From CAYWWY01 sp964462525 (lineage in GTDB: Bacteria > Thermotogota > Thermotogae > MWEM01): 64,000 nt of DNA. Numbering within the stretch: position 1 is the first letter of the stretch; every line of letters begins with the position of its first letter. This document shows positions 9,184-17,394 of this stretch, in pieces. Location: contig CAYWWY010000002.1 in the NCBI GenBank assembly GCA_964462525.1, forward strand, positions 62,001 to 126,000, given 5' to 3'. The notes beneath the pieces are model-generated. The model ran no database searches. It was not told the origin of the DNA and saw nothing but the letters and a program-made list of their open reading frames with translations. The translations under genes and the position numbers were made by a program.

Positions 9184-9215
9184 CAGACCACCTCCGCGTT
9201 TGTTTGATTTCGGAC

Positions 9216-9232
9216 GTGATGTATTATACCAT
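9216..9232 (-). promoter_or_regulatory. Extended -10 promoter for the cheA operon
   Basis: On the minus strand TGGTATAAT (9223-9231) forms a perfect TATAAT with a TGn extension; the -35 region is poor. The predicted start of transcription, near 9216, gives a leader of about 33 nt before the cheA GTG. It lies in the short gap between phoH and cheA, so the chemotaxis genes can be expressed apart from the upstream disA-phoH genes. Confidence 0.65.
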
Positions 9233-9260
9233 AGCAACGGGAGAATCGAGAAAAAAGAAC

Positions 9261-10562
9261 CTACAACAACTGGGCAGCCCGTGAAGATAGAGCAGATCGT
9301 TCTCCATGAACCAGATGAATATGCGCAGCAAGTGAATCTCCATAAAACTTAGATTTTGCATACATGAGACCATTACTCATTGTGTCCAAATACGGATGAT
9401 CAATTTGATGTGGATCTCCGGTAAGAATGATTTTTGTTTTCTCTCCAACCCTGGTTAGGATCGTCTTTATCTCATGGGGGGTAAGGTTTTGGGCTTCATC
9501 AATGATCAAGTATTGTTCAGGGATTGAACGGCCACGGATATGGCTTAGAACCTGTACTTCAAGCAAATGTCTTTTCGCCAGATACTCTTCCGCGTTAATC
9601 CCTTTATTCCCAAACAAAAACTCAAGATTATCGTAAATGGGCTGGACCCAAGGTCTGATTTTTTCATCCATACTCCCTGGCAGATACCCAATATCCTTCC
9701 CCATGGGAATAACCGGTTTGGTTACTGTCATTTTCTTGAACTTACGCTCGTCCAGCACATGCACCAACCCAATCGCAACGGCCAAAAGCGTTTTTCCCGT
9801 TCCCGCAGGCCCATAAAGGGTAACCAGAGGAATCTGAGGATCCATGAGGGCTTCTATGGCAAAGTGTTGTTCCCGATTCCTTGCGCTAATCCCCCACGTT
9901 TCAGACGGATTTCGAGGACGCAGAGCGATAATGCAATCACCCGATGGAGAAACCTTGGCCAGTTGATCCTCTCCGAGATCCAAAAAGAGATTGGGGATCA
10001 ACCGATCCTTTTCCTCGTCGAGCGCAACCAGTTCCAACGATCCCTTCGAAAAGAGCGTTTCCTTTTGCTTGTCGGGAATGGATAAAGAAAGATATCCATG
10101 ATCCTGTTCCAAACTGGAAGCCTTATCACTTAAAAAATCTTGAGATTGCACGCCCAACGCATTCGCTTTAACTCGAAGATGGATGTCTTTCGTTACCAAG
10201 ATTGCAGGGGTTCCCGGATCTGTTTTTTGAATTTCATGAACATAAGAAAGAATGATGTTATCATTCCGATTTTGAGAAATGAAGGAAGATACTTTAAAAG
10301 AAAAGGTCTCGAACACTTGGATAATGATTTGGTGATGATTTCGGATGGGTAACCCTACCTGGATCTGTTCCTGAGCAATCATTTCATCCAACCGGCGGAT
10401 TACTTGGCGGCAGTTCGCACCGATTTGTCCCGAGTTTCTTTTAAATTGATCCAGTTCCTCCACGACTGGTAAAGGGATGATCACCCGATTATCTTCGAAT
10501 GATTCCAAAGAATGAGGATCATGCAACAGCACATTGGTGTCGAGGATATAGTTTTTAACCAC
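9261..10562 (-). CDS. PIN domain-PhoH ATPase fusion (PhoH2/YlaK type)
   Basis: A 433-residue protein with an N-terminal PIN nuclease domain (YILDTNVLLHD, with acidic residues at VVEELDQFKRN and ILVTKDIHLRVKA) and a C-terminal PhoH P-loop ATPase (Walker A GPAGTGKT near residue 250, Walker B YLIIDEAQN). PhoH2 proteins of this layout have been described as RNA helicase-nucleases. The GTG start at 10562 follows AGGAGG and overlaps the end of ispD by 8 bp. It closes the upstream part of the disA run; the cheA promoter follows its stop codon. Confidence 0.9.
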   Translation of the reverse strand: MVKNYILDTNVLLHDPHSLESFEDNRVIIPLPVVEELDQFKRNSGQIGANCRQVIRRLDEMIAQEQIQVGLPIRNHHQIIIQVFETFSFKVSSFISQNRNDNIILSYVHEIQKTDPGTPAILVTKDIHLRVKANALGVQSQDFLSDKASSLEQDHGYLSLSIPDKQKETLFSKGSLELVALDEEKDRLIPNLFLDLGEDQLAKVSPSGDCIIALRPRNPSETWGISARNREQHFAIEALMDPQIPLVTLYGPAGTGKTLLAVAIGLVHVLDERKFKKMTVTKPVIPMGKDIGYLPGSMDEKIRPWVQPIYDNLEFLFGNKGINAEEYLAKRHLLEVQVLSHIRGRSIPEQYLIIDEAQNLTPHEIKTILTRVGEKTKIILTGDPHQIDHPYLDTMSNGLMYAKSKFYGDSLAAHIHLVHGERSALSSRAAQLL

Positions 10563-11259
10563 GAATTTTCCTCCTCTTTTCTGTGATTGCCAGATAAGCG
10601 TTCGCTATTTCCAGATCTTCGGGAAAGGTGATCTTGATGTTGAATCGATCCCCTTCAACAAGAGCAAGTTGCGAATTCGGTTCGAAGGCCAAGAGCAAAG
10701 AACAATCATCACTAAAAAAACTATGATTGTTCTGATAAGCCCATTTGTGCGCCCTCCAAATCTTGGAGTATAGGAAAGCTTGCGGAGTTTGCGCGGAAAA
10801 CAGTTGATCCCGGATAATCAAAGAAATGCGTCCTGAGGGTTCTTTCTTATATATTGTATCGGTTACAGGATATGCAGGAATAATTCCATCGATTCTTCCC
10901 TCCTGGATCAAGCGAGATATCCGGGATAAGACAGAGCAAAAGAACGGTCGAGCGGCATCATGAATCAGCACCCAATCGGGCGAACCATCCTGAAGGTAGG
11001 TTAATCCTCGGAATACAGAATCCTGGCGAGTTTCTCCCCCAAGAATGGGAGGATCAGCTTTCGAATAGGCAGAACAGACCTCTTTTGCGCCATCTAATCT
11101 GCCAGATGGGGCAATCACAACGATACGATCGATCCCATCGGACTTCTGAAAATGTTCCAAAGAGTATTCTATAATCGTTTTTTTTCCCAGAAATAAGAAT
11201 GGTTTCGGGGTGGAGCCCATTCTCGTTCCTTTACCCCCCGCCAAAACCAGAGCGGTCAT
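10555..11259 (-). CDS. ispD: 2-C-methyl-D-erythritol 4-phosphate cytidylyltransferase
   Basis: IspD joins CTP and methylerythritol phosphate in the non-mevalonate isoprenoid pathway. The nucleotide-binding N-terminus LVLAGGKGTRMG, the HDAARPFF motif, DTIYKK and the C-terminal FNIKITFPEDLEIA, all typical of IspD, are present in 234 residues. I take ATG 11259, which overlaps the preceding stop as TGATG; a TTG one codon upstream is possible. No ispF is fused or adjacent. A ribitol-phosphate cytidylyltransferase is the main alternative, less likely without teichoic acid genes nearby. Confidence 0.88.
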   Translation of the reverse strand: MTALVLAGGKGTRMGSTPKPFLFLGKKTIIEYSLEHFQKSDGIDRIVVIAPSGRLDGAKEVCSAYSKADPPILGGETRQDSVFRGLTYLQDGSPDWVLIHDAARPFFCSVLSRISRLIQEGRIDGIIPAYPVTDTIYKKEPSGRISLIIRDQLFSAQTPQAFLYSKIWRAHKWAYQNNHSFFSDDCSLLLAFEPNSQLALVEGDRFNIKITFPEDLEIANAYLAITEKRRKIRG

Positions 11260-11801
11260 CAATTGGTAACCAAATACCCGCTTCGAATTGCTTCAATGGA
11301 AAAGGGAAGAAAATCAATCTGAACCTCATGATCAACGATTGATATTTGACGCAAAACGCAACGGTAATCAACCAACTTGAGCGAATTTGGATTAAACGTA
11401 CCTTCGTACATGATTAAACCCTGGTTTTGCCCGATCGTACCGAAGGAGGTTTGCAATTGGAAAGCTCCAGTATACATATCAATGACTCCTTCCGATCGGA
11501 AAACAGGGGTACCTAATTGCTTCTGTTTATAGAAAAGAATCGAAACATTTCCCATCGAATCTACTTTTTGGTCTACCCAATACATTTGAACCGGATTGCC
11601 ATCCGAATCAGAAAAGACATAATTCCAGATGCCCGGTAGGTACGTTTTGATATACCATGACACAGACGGATCTGGATCGGGATCTGGGTCTGGGTCTGGG
11701 CCAATCTTGGGTCCAACATTGGTAACAAGCCCTGGCCCTAGACAAGAACTCATCCCCAACACGATCAGAATCGCACAGAAGAAGACAATCAATCGTCGCA
11801 T
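11259..11801 (-). CDS. Putative lipoprotein with Pro-Asp repeat linker
   Basis: An unrecognised 180-residue protein. The N-terminus is a lipoprotein-type signal (MRRLIVFFCAILIVLGMSSC), with Cys20 as the likely lipidated residue. A linker of alternating Pro and Asp (DPDPDPDPDP) follows, encoded by imperfect hexamer repeats, and then a beta-rich domain of about 130 residues with no motif I know. The neighbouring upstream gene encodes a beta-barrel-like outer-membrane protein, so this may be an envelope partner. It sits between hutU and ispD with no obvious metabolic link to either. Confidence 0.65.
   Translation of the reverse strand: MRRLIVFFCAILIVLGMSSCLGPGLVTNVGPKIGPDPDPDPDPDPSVSWYIKTYLPGIWNYVFSDSDGNPVQMYWVDQKVDSMGNVSILFYKQKQLGTPVFRSEGVIDMYTGAFQLQTSFGTIGQNQGLIMYEGTFNPNSLKLVDYRCVLRQISIVDHEVQIDFLPFSIEAIRSGYLVTN
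11669..11700 (-). repeat. Hexamer repeats encoding the Pro-Asp linker
   Basis: Five imperfect tandem hexamers of the form gatctg/gatcgg/ggtctg, read on the plus strand, encode the DPDPDPDPDP linker of the lipoprotein. Gain or loss of units would change linker length without shifting the frame. Confidence 0.7.
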
Positions 11802-11829
11802 GATGCACCCCCAAAAAATGGAAAATCAC

Positions 11830-12711
11830 CTACCAGCGGAGTTGGACAAATAATTGCCAACGTGTGCTGGTTTGCTCTTGGAAGAAAGGAATCTCAGTGC
11901 CAACCCCCAAAGAGAAGTTTTCAAAATCCAAAGAACCGGATACCTTAATCGAACAAGGAATGGATTCCATCGGAATGTTTTGATAGAGATCCTTCAAGAT
12001 TATGGCAGCATCCCAGTCCAGGAAGCCTACCCTGAATCCTCCTCCAAAATGAAAAGACATGTATAGGTCGTCTTTCCGAGAATAGGAAGCAGCACCAATA
12101 TAGGCTCTTCCCAAGCTTGTCCGATTGATGATGCCGCCGCCCACCCAAAACCTCTCAGGAGCATTGACAGCATAGATCTGGGGAACGGTCGTCACGACCT
12201 GTGGCGCGTTGAAATTGATGACGAAATGAGTGTAAGGCAATACAGAATAAGAAATCCCAAAGTTGGCCGAGCCGTAGACAGCGTTGGTTGCAGGATCATT
12301 CGCATCATAAAAGAACCCTGTGCTCAATCGAACCCCCCACGCCAAGGATTCATGCTTCCCGGCTACTGAATACCCGAAGCTTGCAAAATCGTTGTTCCCA
12401 TCCCAATCCATTAGTTTTCCATAAGAAAGATCCATACTACCAGCAAATCCATACTGATAAGGCTGAATGACGTGCGCTCCAAAAAGAACGTACCCCTCGT
12501 CTTCTCCATCAAAGGAGCTTAGCGTTACTCCCCCTACAGTCCATTTGTCGGTATGCACGAGTAACGAAGGATTTCCCCAAATAGCCCCCGCGCCCATGCT
12601 CGTAGATCCGATTCCTTCTTTCCACTGAATTTCCCAAAAAGGAATCGAAACCCCATAAAGAAAAGAAAAAAAGAAAAAAAAGCATAGAACAGAAAGAAGT
12701 CCCCTCTTCAT
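11830..12711 (-). CDS. Putative outer-membrane beta-barrel protein
   Basis: A 293-residue exported protein (from ATG 12711, chosen for its spacing from a G-rich Shine-Dalgarno; ATG 12717 is possible). A signal peptide (KRGLLSVLCFFFFFSFLYG) is followed by GSTSMGAGAIWGNPSLLV, which resembles the start of FadL/PorV-like or UPF0164-type barrels, where a G-x-A-x-N-P segment is common. The rest alternates short amphipathic strands (WGVRLSTGFFY, SMDLSYGKL), and the last residue is Trp (LFVQLRW), an outer-membrane barrel signature. T8 and T7 runs on the coding strand lie in the signal-peptide region. Function unknown; a role in the outer envelope is inferred. Confidence 0.6.
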   Translation of the reverse strand: MKRGLLSVLCFFFFFSFLYGVSIPFWEIQWKEGIGSTSMGAGAIWGNPSLLVHTDKWTVGGVTLSSFDGEDEGYVLFGAHVIQPYQYGFAGSMDLSYGKLMDWDGNNDFASFGYSVAGKHESLAWGVRLSTGFFYDANDPATNAVYGSANFGISYSVLPYTHFVINFNAPQVVTTVPQIYAVNAPERFWVGGGIINRTSLGRAYIGAASYSRKDDLYMSFHFGGGFRVGFLDWDAAIILKDLYQNIPMESIPCSIKVSGSLDFENFSLGVGTEIPFFQEQTSTRWQLFVQLRW

Positions 12712-12731
12712 ACACATCCACCCCCACCGGG

Positions 12732-14381
12732 TTATTTCTGCATTGGAATATGCAATCCTTTTTCATTTGCTGTTTTTTGGGCAATGCTGTACCCAGCGTC
12801 TGCATGCCGAATCACTCCCAGACCCGGATCATTGTTTAAACAACGCGAGATCTTTCGTTCAGCCAATTCCGTACCATCTGCTACTACGACAATGCCAGAA
12901 TGAATCGAATATCCGATGCCTACTCCACCACCATGATGCAAAGATACCCAAGTAGCCCCCCCGCTTGCGGAAAGAAGGGCATTGAGGATCGGCCAATCCG
13001 CGATGGCATCGGATCCATCTTTCATCGCTTCTGTTTCTCGATAGGGCGAAGCTACGGACCCTGTATCGTGATGATCTCGACCAATGACAATTGGCGCTTC
13101 CAACTCCCCCCGCTTCACCATATCATTCAAAGCCAAACCCATTTGCTCTCTTTCTCCATAGCGAAGCCAGCAAATCCGAGACGGTAGTCCTTGAAACCGC
13201 ACTTGTTCTCGGGCCATGTGGATCCATTTTTTTAAGTGGTCATCATAGGGAAAGAGCTCCAGCACCTTCTCATCCGTTTTGTATATATCTTCAGGATTGC
13301 CAGAAAGAGCAACCCAACGGAACGGGCCGCTGCCTTCACAAAAAAGGTCCCGAATGTACTCTGGCATATACCCGGGAATCAGGAAAGCCTCATCAACTCC
13401 ATGGTCTTTTGCGAGTCTTCGAAGGTTGTTCCCATACTCAAAAACTTTCGCGCCTGCCTTTTGGTAGGCCAATATGCTCTCGACATGTCGAACAACGCTC
13501 GAATAAACAAGTCGCAAATACTCATTGGGATCTTTCCCTCTCAATTCAATCGCTTGGTCATAAGAGATCTGACTGGGTATATACCCGGTCAAAGGATCAT
13601 GAGCCGCTGTTTGATCTGTAATGATATCAGGGATCACCCCCTTCCGCAACAAAACCGGATAAATTTCGGCTGCATTGCCCAGGAGTGCGACGGACAAAGC
13701 CTTCTTTTCCCGGACTGCTGACTGAACCCAATCCAAAGACTGGTCCAAAGAATCGGTCCAGCGATCCACTTGGTTTTTTGACAGCCTTCGATCGATTGCT
13801 CTTCGATCTGCTTCAACAGCCAGGATAACCCCATCATTCATTGTAACGGCTAAGGGTTGGGCGCCTCCCATTTCTCCTAGTCCAGCCGTGAGAACCCACT
13901 TTCCCCGCAATGAACCCCCGAAGTACTTTTGAGAAACAGCATTGAAGGTTTCATACGTTCCTTGAAGAATCCCTTGGGTACCAATATAAATCCAACTCCC
14001 AGCTGTCATTTGGCCGTACATCGTCAACCCCTGAGATTCCAAATACCGAAAAGTATCCCAATCCGCCCATTTTGGAACCAAATGGGAATTGGCAATCAAA
14101 ACGCGCGGGGCCCATTCATGAGTCCGAAAAGTAGCAACCGGTTTTCCGGATTGGATCAGCAACGTTTGGTCTTTTTCCAAATCTCTCAACTCACGGACAA
14201 TGGCTTCATATGATTCCCAATTACGGGCTGCCTTCCCCGAACCGCCATAGACGACCAAATGATCGGGATCTCTTGCTACTTCAGGATCTAGATTGTTCAT
14301 CAGCATTCGCAAAGCGGCTTCTGTTTGCCAAGATTTACACTGAAGCTCTGTTCCTCTGGGGGCTTTTTGACTCCAACCCAC
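12732..14381 (-). CDS. hutU: Urocanate hydratase
   Basis: HutU converts urocanate to imidazolonepropionate with NAD+ as an electrophilic cofactor, the second step of histidine breakdown. The 549-residue length is normal. Diagnostic stretches include YGGSGKAARNWE, GQMTAGSWIYIGTQGILQGT, LTAGLGEMGGAQPLAVTMN, IGRDHHDTGSVASPYRET and LHHGGGVGIGYSIHSG. The GTG start follows AAAGGAGG. It is 17 bp from tgt. The hutH gene lies in a different operon (30601-32115), and hutI is not in the window. The cyclodeaminase two genes upstream belongs to the same overall route. Confidence 0.97.
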   Translation of the reverse strand: MGWSQKAPRGTELQCKSWQTEAALRMLMNNLDPEVARDPDHLVVYGGSGKAARNWESYEAIVRELRDLEKDQTLLIQSGKPVATFRTHEWAPRVLIANSHLVPKWADWDTFRYLESQGLTMYGQMTAGSWIYIGTQGILQGTYETFNAVSQKYFGGSLRGKWVLTAGLGEMGGAQPLAVTMNDGVILAVEADRRAIDRRLSKNQVDRWTDSLDQSLDWVQSAVREKKALSVALLGNAAEIYPVLLRKGVIPDIITDQTAAHDPLTGYIPSQISYDQAIELRGKDPNEYLRLVYSSVVRHVESILAYQKAGAKVFEYGNNLRRLAKDHGVDEAFLIPGYMPEYIRDLFCEGSGPFRWVALSGNPEDIYKTDEKVLELFPYDDHLKKWIHMAREQVRFQGLPSRICWLRYGEREQMGLALNDMVKRGELEAPIVIGRDHHDTGSVASPYRETEAMKDGSDAIADWPILNALLSASGGATWVSLHHGGGVGIGYSIHSGIVVVADGTELAERKISRCLNNDPGLGVIRHADAGYSIAQKTANEKGLHIPMQK

Positions 14382-14398
14382 GAGATCGCCTCCTTTTA

Positions 14399-15520
14399 TT
14401 ATGATACCGAAACCGTTTCGTATTGATCGAAAAAGGCTTTTCTCATCTCATTGAATGAATCTTCCATGATTGCTTGACGAATATCCCGCATCATCTGCAT
14501 AAGAAACCATAGATTATGGATTGTAGCCAAAACCATTGCCGTGATTTCTCCTGCGGCAAAGAGATGCCGAATGTACCCTTTTGTAAAGTTTTGACATACT
14601 GTACACCTGCAGAGTGGATCGATCGGATCTTGAGATTCTTTGTACCGGGCCGCTTTAATATTTATTTTCCCTCCTCGAGTAAATACAGTGCCATGTCTTC
14701 CGCTCCGGGTTGGTAAAACACAGTCAAACATATCGATTCCCTGAGATACGCCCTCAAAAATGAGTTCAGGAGATCCGACACCCATCAGATACCTGGGTTT
14801 ATCTTTGGGAAGCAAAGGCGCGGTAGCTTCCATCACACGGCGCGTCAGTTCAGCAGGCTCGCCCACACTCAGCCCGCCAATTGCATAACCATCAAAGGGA
14901 ATCGAAGTAATCTGATCCGCGCTTTCTTTTCGCAACGCAAGATCCATACCACCTTGAACGATCCCGAAGACTCTTTGCTCTTGAAGTCTGTGTGCTGCAT
15001 AAAACCGTTTGGCCCAATTAGTCGTTCGGCGGACAGAGGATTGAAGATAGGCATGATCTGCCTGCCAAGGAACACATTCGTCGAAAACCATTGCTATCGA
15101 GGATCTCAGGTGTTCTTGAATGGCTGCAACCAGTTCAGGAGTAAAAAAGTGCTGGCTTCCATCCAACGGGGAACGAAACTCGACTCCTTCCTCAGTAATC
15201 CGATTCATCGCCGCTAAACTGAATACCTGAAACCCTCCGCTGTCCGTCAGAATCGATCCATCCCAAGACATAAACTCTCTCAATCCACCCATCCGATTGA
15301 TCAGCTCGTGACCCGGCCTAAGGTATAAATGGAATGTATTACCCAAAATCACTTGGCATCCCATTTCTTGCAATTGGATCGGAAGAATACCCTTTACGGT
15401 TCCTGCCGTTCCCACCGGCATAAACACAGGAGTATCAAATGAATTGTGATGCGTGATCACTCTGCCACATCGCGCGTTCGTTTCGTTGTCTTGTCTATAA
15501 AGCTCGTAGGTTGGCTTCAA
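14399..15520 (-). CDS. tgt: tRNA-guanine transglycosylase
   Basis: Tgt exchanges guanine-34 for preQ1 in tRNAs with GUN anticodons, a step in queuosine synthesis. The 373-residue protein shows LTDSGGFQVFSL with the catalytic Asp, VFDECVPW, GIVQGGMD, IGGLSVGE, the nucleophile region MFDCVLPTRSGRHG, and the zinc site CRCTVC followed by the distal His in TIHNLWF. The ATG overlaps the cyclodeaminase stop by 4 bp. No queA or other queuosine genes are in view. Confidence 0.97.
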   Translation of the reverse strand: MKPTYELYRQDNETNARCGRVITHHNSFDTPVFMPVGTAGTVKGILPIQLQEMGCQVILGNTFHLYLRPGHELINRMGGLREFMSWDGSILTDSGGFQVFSLAAMNRITEEGVEFRSPLDGSQHFFTPELVAAIQEHLRSSIAMVFDECVPWQADHAYLQSSVRRTTNWAKRFYAAHRLQEQRVFGIVQGGMDLALRKESADQITSIPFDGYAIGGLSVGEPAELTRRVMEATAPLLPKDKPRYLMGVGSPELIFEGVSQGIDMFDCVLPTRSGRHGTVFTRGGKINIKAARYKESQDPIDPLCRCTVCQNFTKGYIRHLFAAGEITAMVLATIHNLWFLMQMMRDIRQAIMEDSFNEMRKAFFDQYETVSVS

Positions 15521-16143
15521 GAAGTTTTCAACTCCAATGACTGTTGGATCAAGCTTTCCATTTGGCTGGTTAGCTCTTCAGATTCTTCTTGAATTCTCGT
15601 TGTGAAGGACTCATCTTTGATCATCCCTATATTGATTTCAACATTCTCCAAAGACATGAAAAAACAGGCTCTTGCAAGCTCTAATGCGCTGTAAGCATCT
15701 GATACAGCATTCTTGTTCCCCCATTTTGCCATATCCAGCGCGCTGAGACCAATTCGTACTGCTTTCCGCGCAGTCTCCAAAGGGACCTCAGTTGCGTGGA
15801 TCAGCGCTTTTTGAAGGGCCGCTTTCCGATCCTGTTTTTCATCCGCGGTTTCTTTCGGCATCTGAATTGCTTGCATGACCCCTTCAAAAGCTTTTGCATC
15901 TTTGTTAATCTGTTGGAGTAGTTTTTGCCTTTTTTCTGCCATCCGACAAGTGGTCTCTTCCATCAATGCTTCCCATTCTTCATACCCTTTTTTTCCTTTT
16001 GTGAGCGCAGCAACCATTTGGACCAAAGAGGCTGCCATTACACCAGCGACAGCTGCAGCGCTTCCTCCTCCAGGTGTAGGCGTCGCTGAAGCGAGCTGCT
16101 CCGAAAATTCCATCAGGCTGAGATCTTGAAACATATCGATCAC
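15517..16143 (-). CDS. fchA: Formimidoyltetrahydrofolate cyclodeaminase family protein
   Basis: A 208-residue, mostly helical protein of the FTCD/FchA family, which converts 5-formimino-tetrahydrofolate to methenyl-tetrahydrofolate and ammonia. The N-terminal signature ATPTPGGGSAAAVAGVMAASL, the KGKKGYEE segment and the long helices (KAVRIGLSALDMAKWGNKNAVSD) are typical. It is the stand-alone form; the formiminotransferase is not in the window. With hutU close by, it probably handles the one-carbon unit from histidine, though formiminoglycine from purine fermentation is another source. It overlaps disA and tgt by 4 bp at either end, so translation is probably coupled. Confidence 0.9.
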   Translation of the reverse strand: MIDMFQDLSLMEFSEQLASATPTPGGGSAAAVAGVMAASLVQMVAALTKGKKGYEEWEALMEETTCRMAEKRQKLLQQINKDAKAFEGVMQAIQMPKETADEKQDRKAALQKALIHATEVPLETARKAVRIGLSALDMAKWGNKNAVSDAYSALELARACFFMSLENVEINIGMIKDESFTTRIQEESEELTSQMESLIQQSLELKTS

Positions 16144-17261
16144 CCCTTCTCAATTGATTGTTCGGGTTCTCCGATCGGAGGATACTTTTGGATATTCGCT
16201 TTCAAACGAAGGCTTTCCAAGCCTTCGACAATCGCTTTTGCCCGCTTCTCTCCAATTCCTTCTACCTCCTGCAATTCTCTCGAGGTTGATGTTGCTAGTT
16301 CGTTGAGGTTATGATACCTACGGACAACGTTATATGCGATACTCATAGGGATTTTGGGTGTATTCCTCAATACACGAAACCCTTTGGGAATGACACGTTG
16401 CTCAAAAATGGATCCATCGCTTGGATAACCAAGACAGGTAACAATCTTTCCATAATCTCGCAAGTCTTTTTCGGTAAGTTGCATCATCCGATCCAATACT
16501 TCTCTACACTCTTGTTCCTGAATCGGTAGCTCATCATTATAGTAATCCATGATCAACATTTCCACATCTTCTTGGAGGCTTTCCAATAACTCTTCCAACT
16601 GCATTTTGGCCAATCTTCCATCGACTCCCAACTCCCAGAGATATGGCTCCATTTCTTTGCCCATTTTCAGGGCCCGTATCGCCTTTTCCAGAGCCCTGAG
16701 CAAATCAACCAAGGTCACCCGTTTGGTGATTTCCATCACATCAAGATCCAAAACCCATCGATTGTAACTATATCGGTATTTTTCTATGGCGTTTAGGGCT
16801 TGGTTTACTTTAATGATCAAAAGGTTTAGTTCATTGAGCACATAACGAAAGGAACCCCAGAAAATGGTTACCAAAGAACGTCTTCGGGAGATCGCAACGA
16901 CCATACGTTCAATTTGCTTAGAAAGGCGTTCTGCGGCTCTATGTCGCATTCCCGTTTCTGACGTCGCAATGGTTGGATCAGGCGCTAGTTGAACATTCGC
17001 ATATAGAATTTTAGATATTTCTTTATTCACAATCACTGCACCATCCATTTTCACCAGTTCATACAACCGTTGAGGAGAATACTCACAATTGACATGAAAT
17101 CCGGGTTGGATTATGGGAGACCATTCTTGACAATCTTCTTCGTTCATTAGCACCAACAAAGCGCCCGTTCTAGCATTCAGGATATTTTCAATGCCCTGAC
17201 GGAACTCAGTTCCCGGCGCAATGATTTTTATCGCTTCACGCAAAAACTCACTCTTTGTCAT
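16140..17261 (-). CDS. disA: DNA integrity scanning protein DisA (diadenylate cyclase)
   Basis: DisA makes cyclic di-AMP from two ATP and scans DNA branch structures. I start it at ATG 17261, which follows CAGGAGG closely, giving 373 residues. The diadenylate cyclase motifs DGAVIV and GMRHRAAERL (RHR) are intact; a helical spine and a C-terminal helix-hairpin-helix domain (VEGIGEKRAKAIVEGLESL) follow. It is the first gene of the minus-strand run behind an extended -10 promoter and is divergent from fliG. Confidence 0.96.
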   Translation of the reverse strand: MTKSEFLREAIKIIAPGTEFRQGIENILNARTGALLVLMNEEDCQEWSPIIQPGFHVNCEYSPQRLYELVKMDGAVIVNKEISKILYANVQLAPDPTIATSETGMRHRAAERLSKQIERMVVAISRRRSLVTIFWGSFRYVLNELNLLIIKVNQALNAIEKYRYSYNRWVLDLDVMEITKRVTLVDLLRALEKAIRALKMGKEMEPYLWELGVDGRLAKMQLEELLESLQEDVEMLIMDYYNDELPIQEQECREVLDRMMQLTEKDLRDYGKIVTCLGYPSDGSIFEQRVIPKGFRVLRNTPKIPMSIAYNVVRRYHNLNELATSTSRELQEVEGIGEKRAKAIVEGLESLRLKANIQKYPPIGEPEQSIEKG

Positions 17262-17287
17262 CGTAATCCTCCTGTTTATCTGTATAT

Positions 17288-17296
17288 AGTATACCA
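17288..17296 (-). promoter_or_regulatory. Extended -10 promoter for the disA operon
   Basis: The minus strand reads TGGTATACT (17288-17296), a -10 hexamer with TGn extension, about 20 nt upstream of the AGGAGG of disA. No good -35 hexamer lies at 17 nt. The same TGGTATACT occurs before pnp. Confidence 0.55.
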
Positions 17297-17339
17297 CGAA
17301 CAGATAGAAAAAAGCACAACAGAATCATTCAAAATAAGT

Positions 17340-17368
17340 GTCAAACTTTAGCAAATTTGTAGTATAAT
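17340..17368 (+). promoter_or_regulatory. Promoter for fliG-fliH-fliI
   Basis: A perfect TATAAT lies at 17363-17368, 26 nt before the fliG start; the -35 position (17340-17345, GTCAAA) is weak with a 17-nt spacer. It diverges from the disA promoter 70 bp away. Confidence 0.5.
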
Positions 17369-17394
17369 AATGATAGAAGAGTGAGGTGTCCCTT

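Noticed and set aside
9184..9237. Longer CheA start at 9237
   Set aside because: It would place the start upstream of or inside the -10 element; the GTG at 9183 has a well-spaced GGAGGT.
13091..13621. 176-codon frame antisense to hutU
   Set aside because: It runs opposite a well-conserved hutU and has no recognisable domain, Shine-Dalgarno or operon context; a shadow frame.
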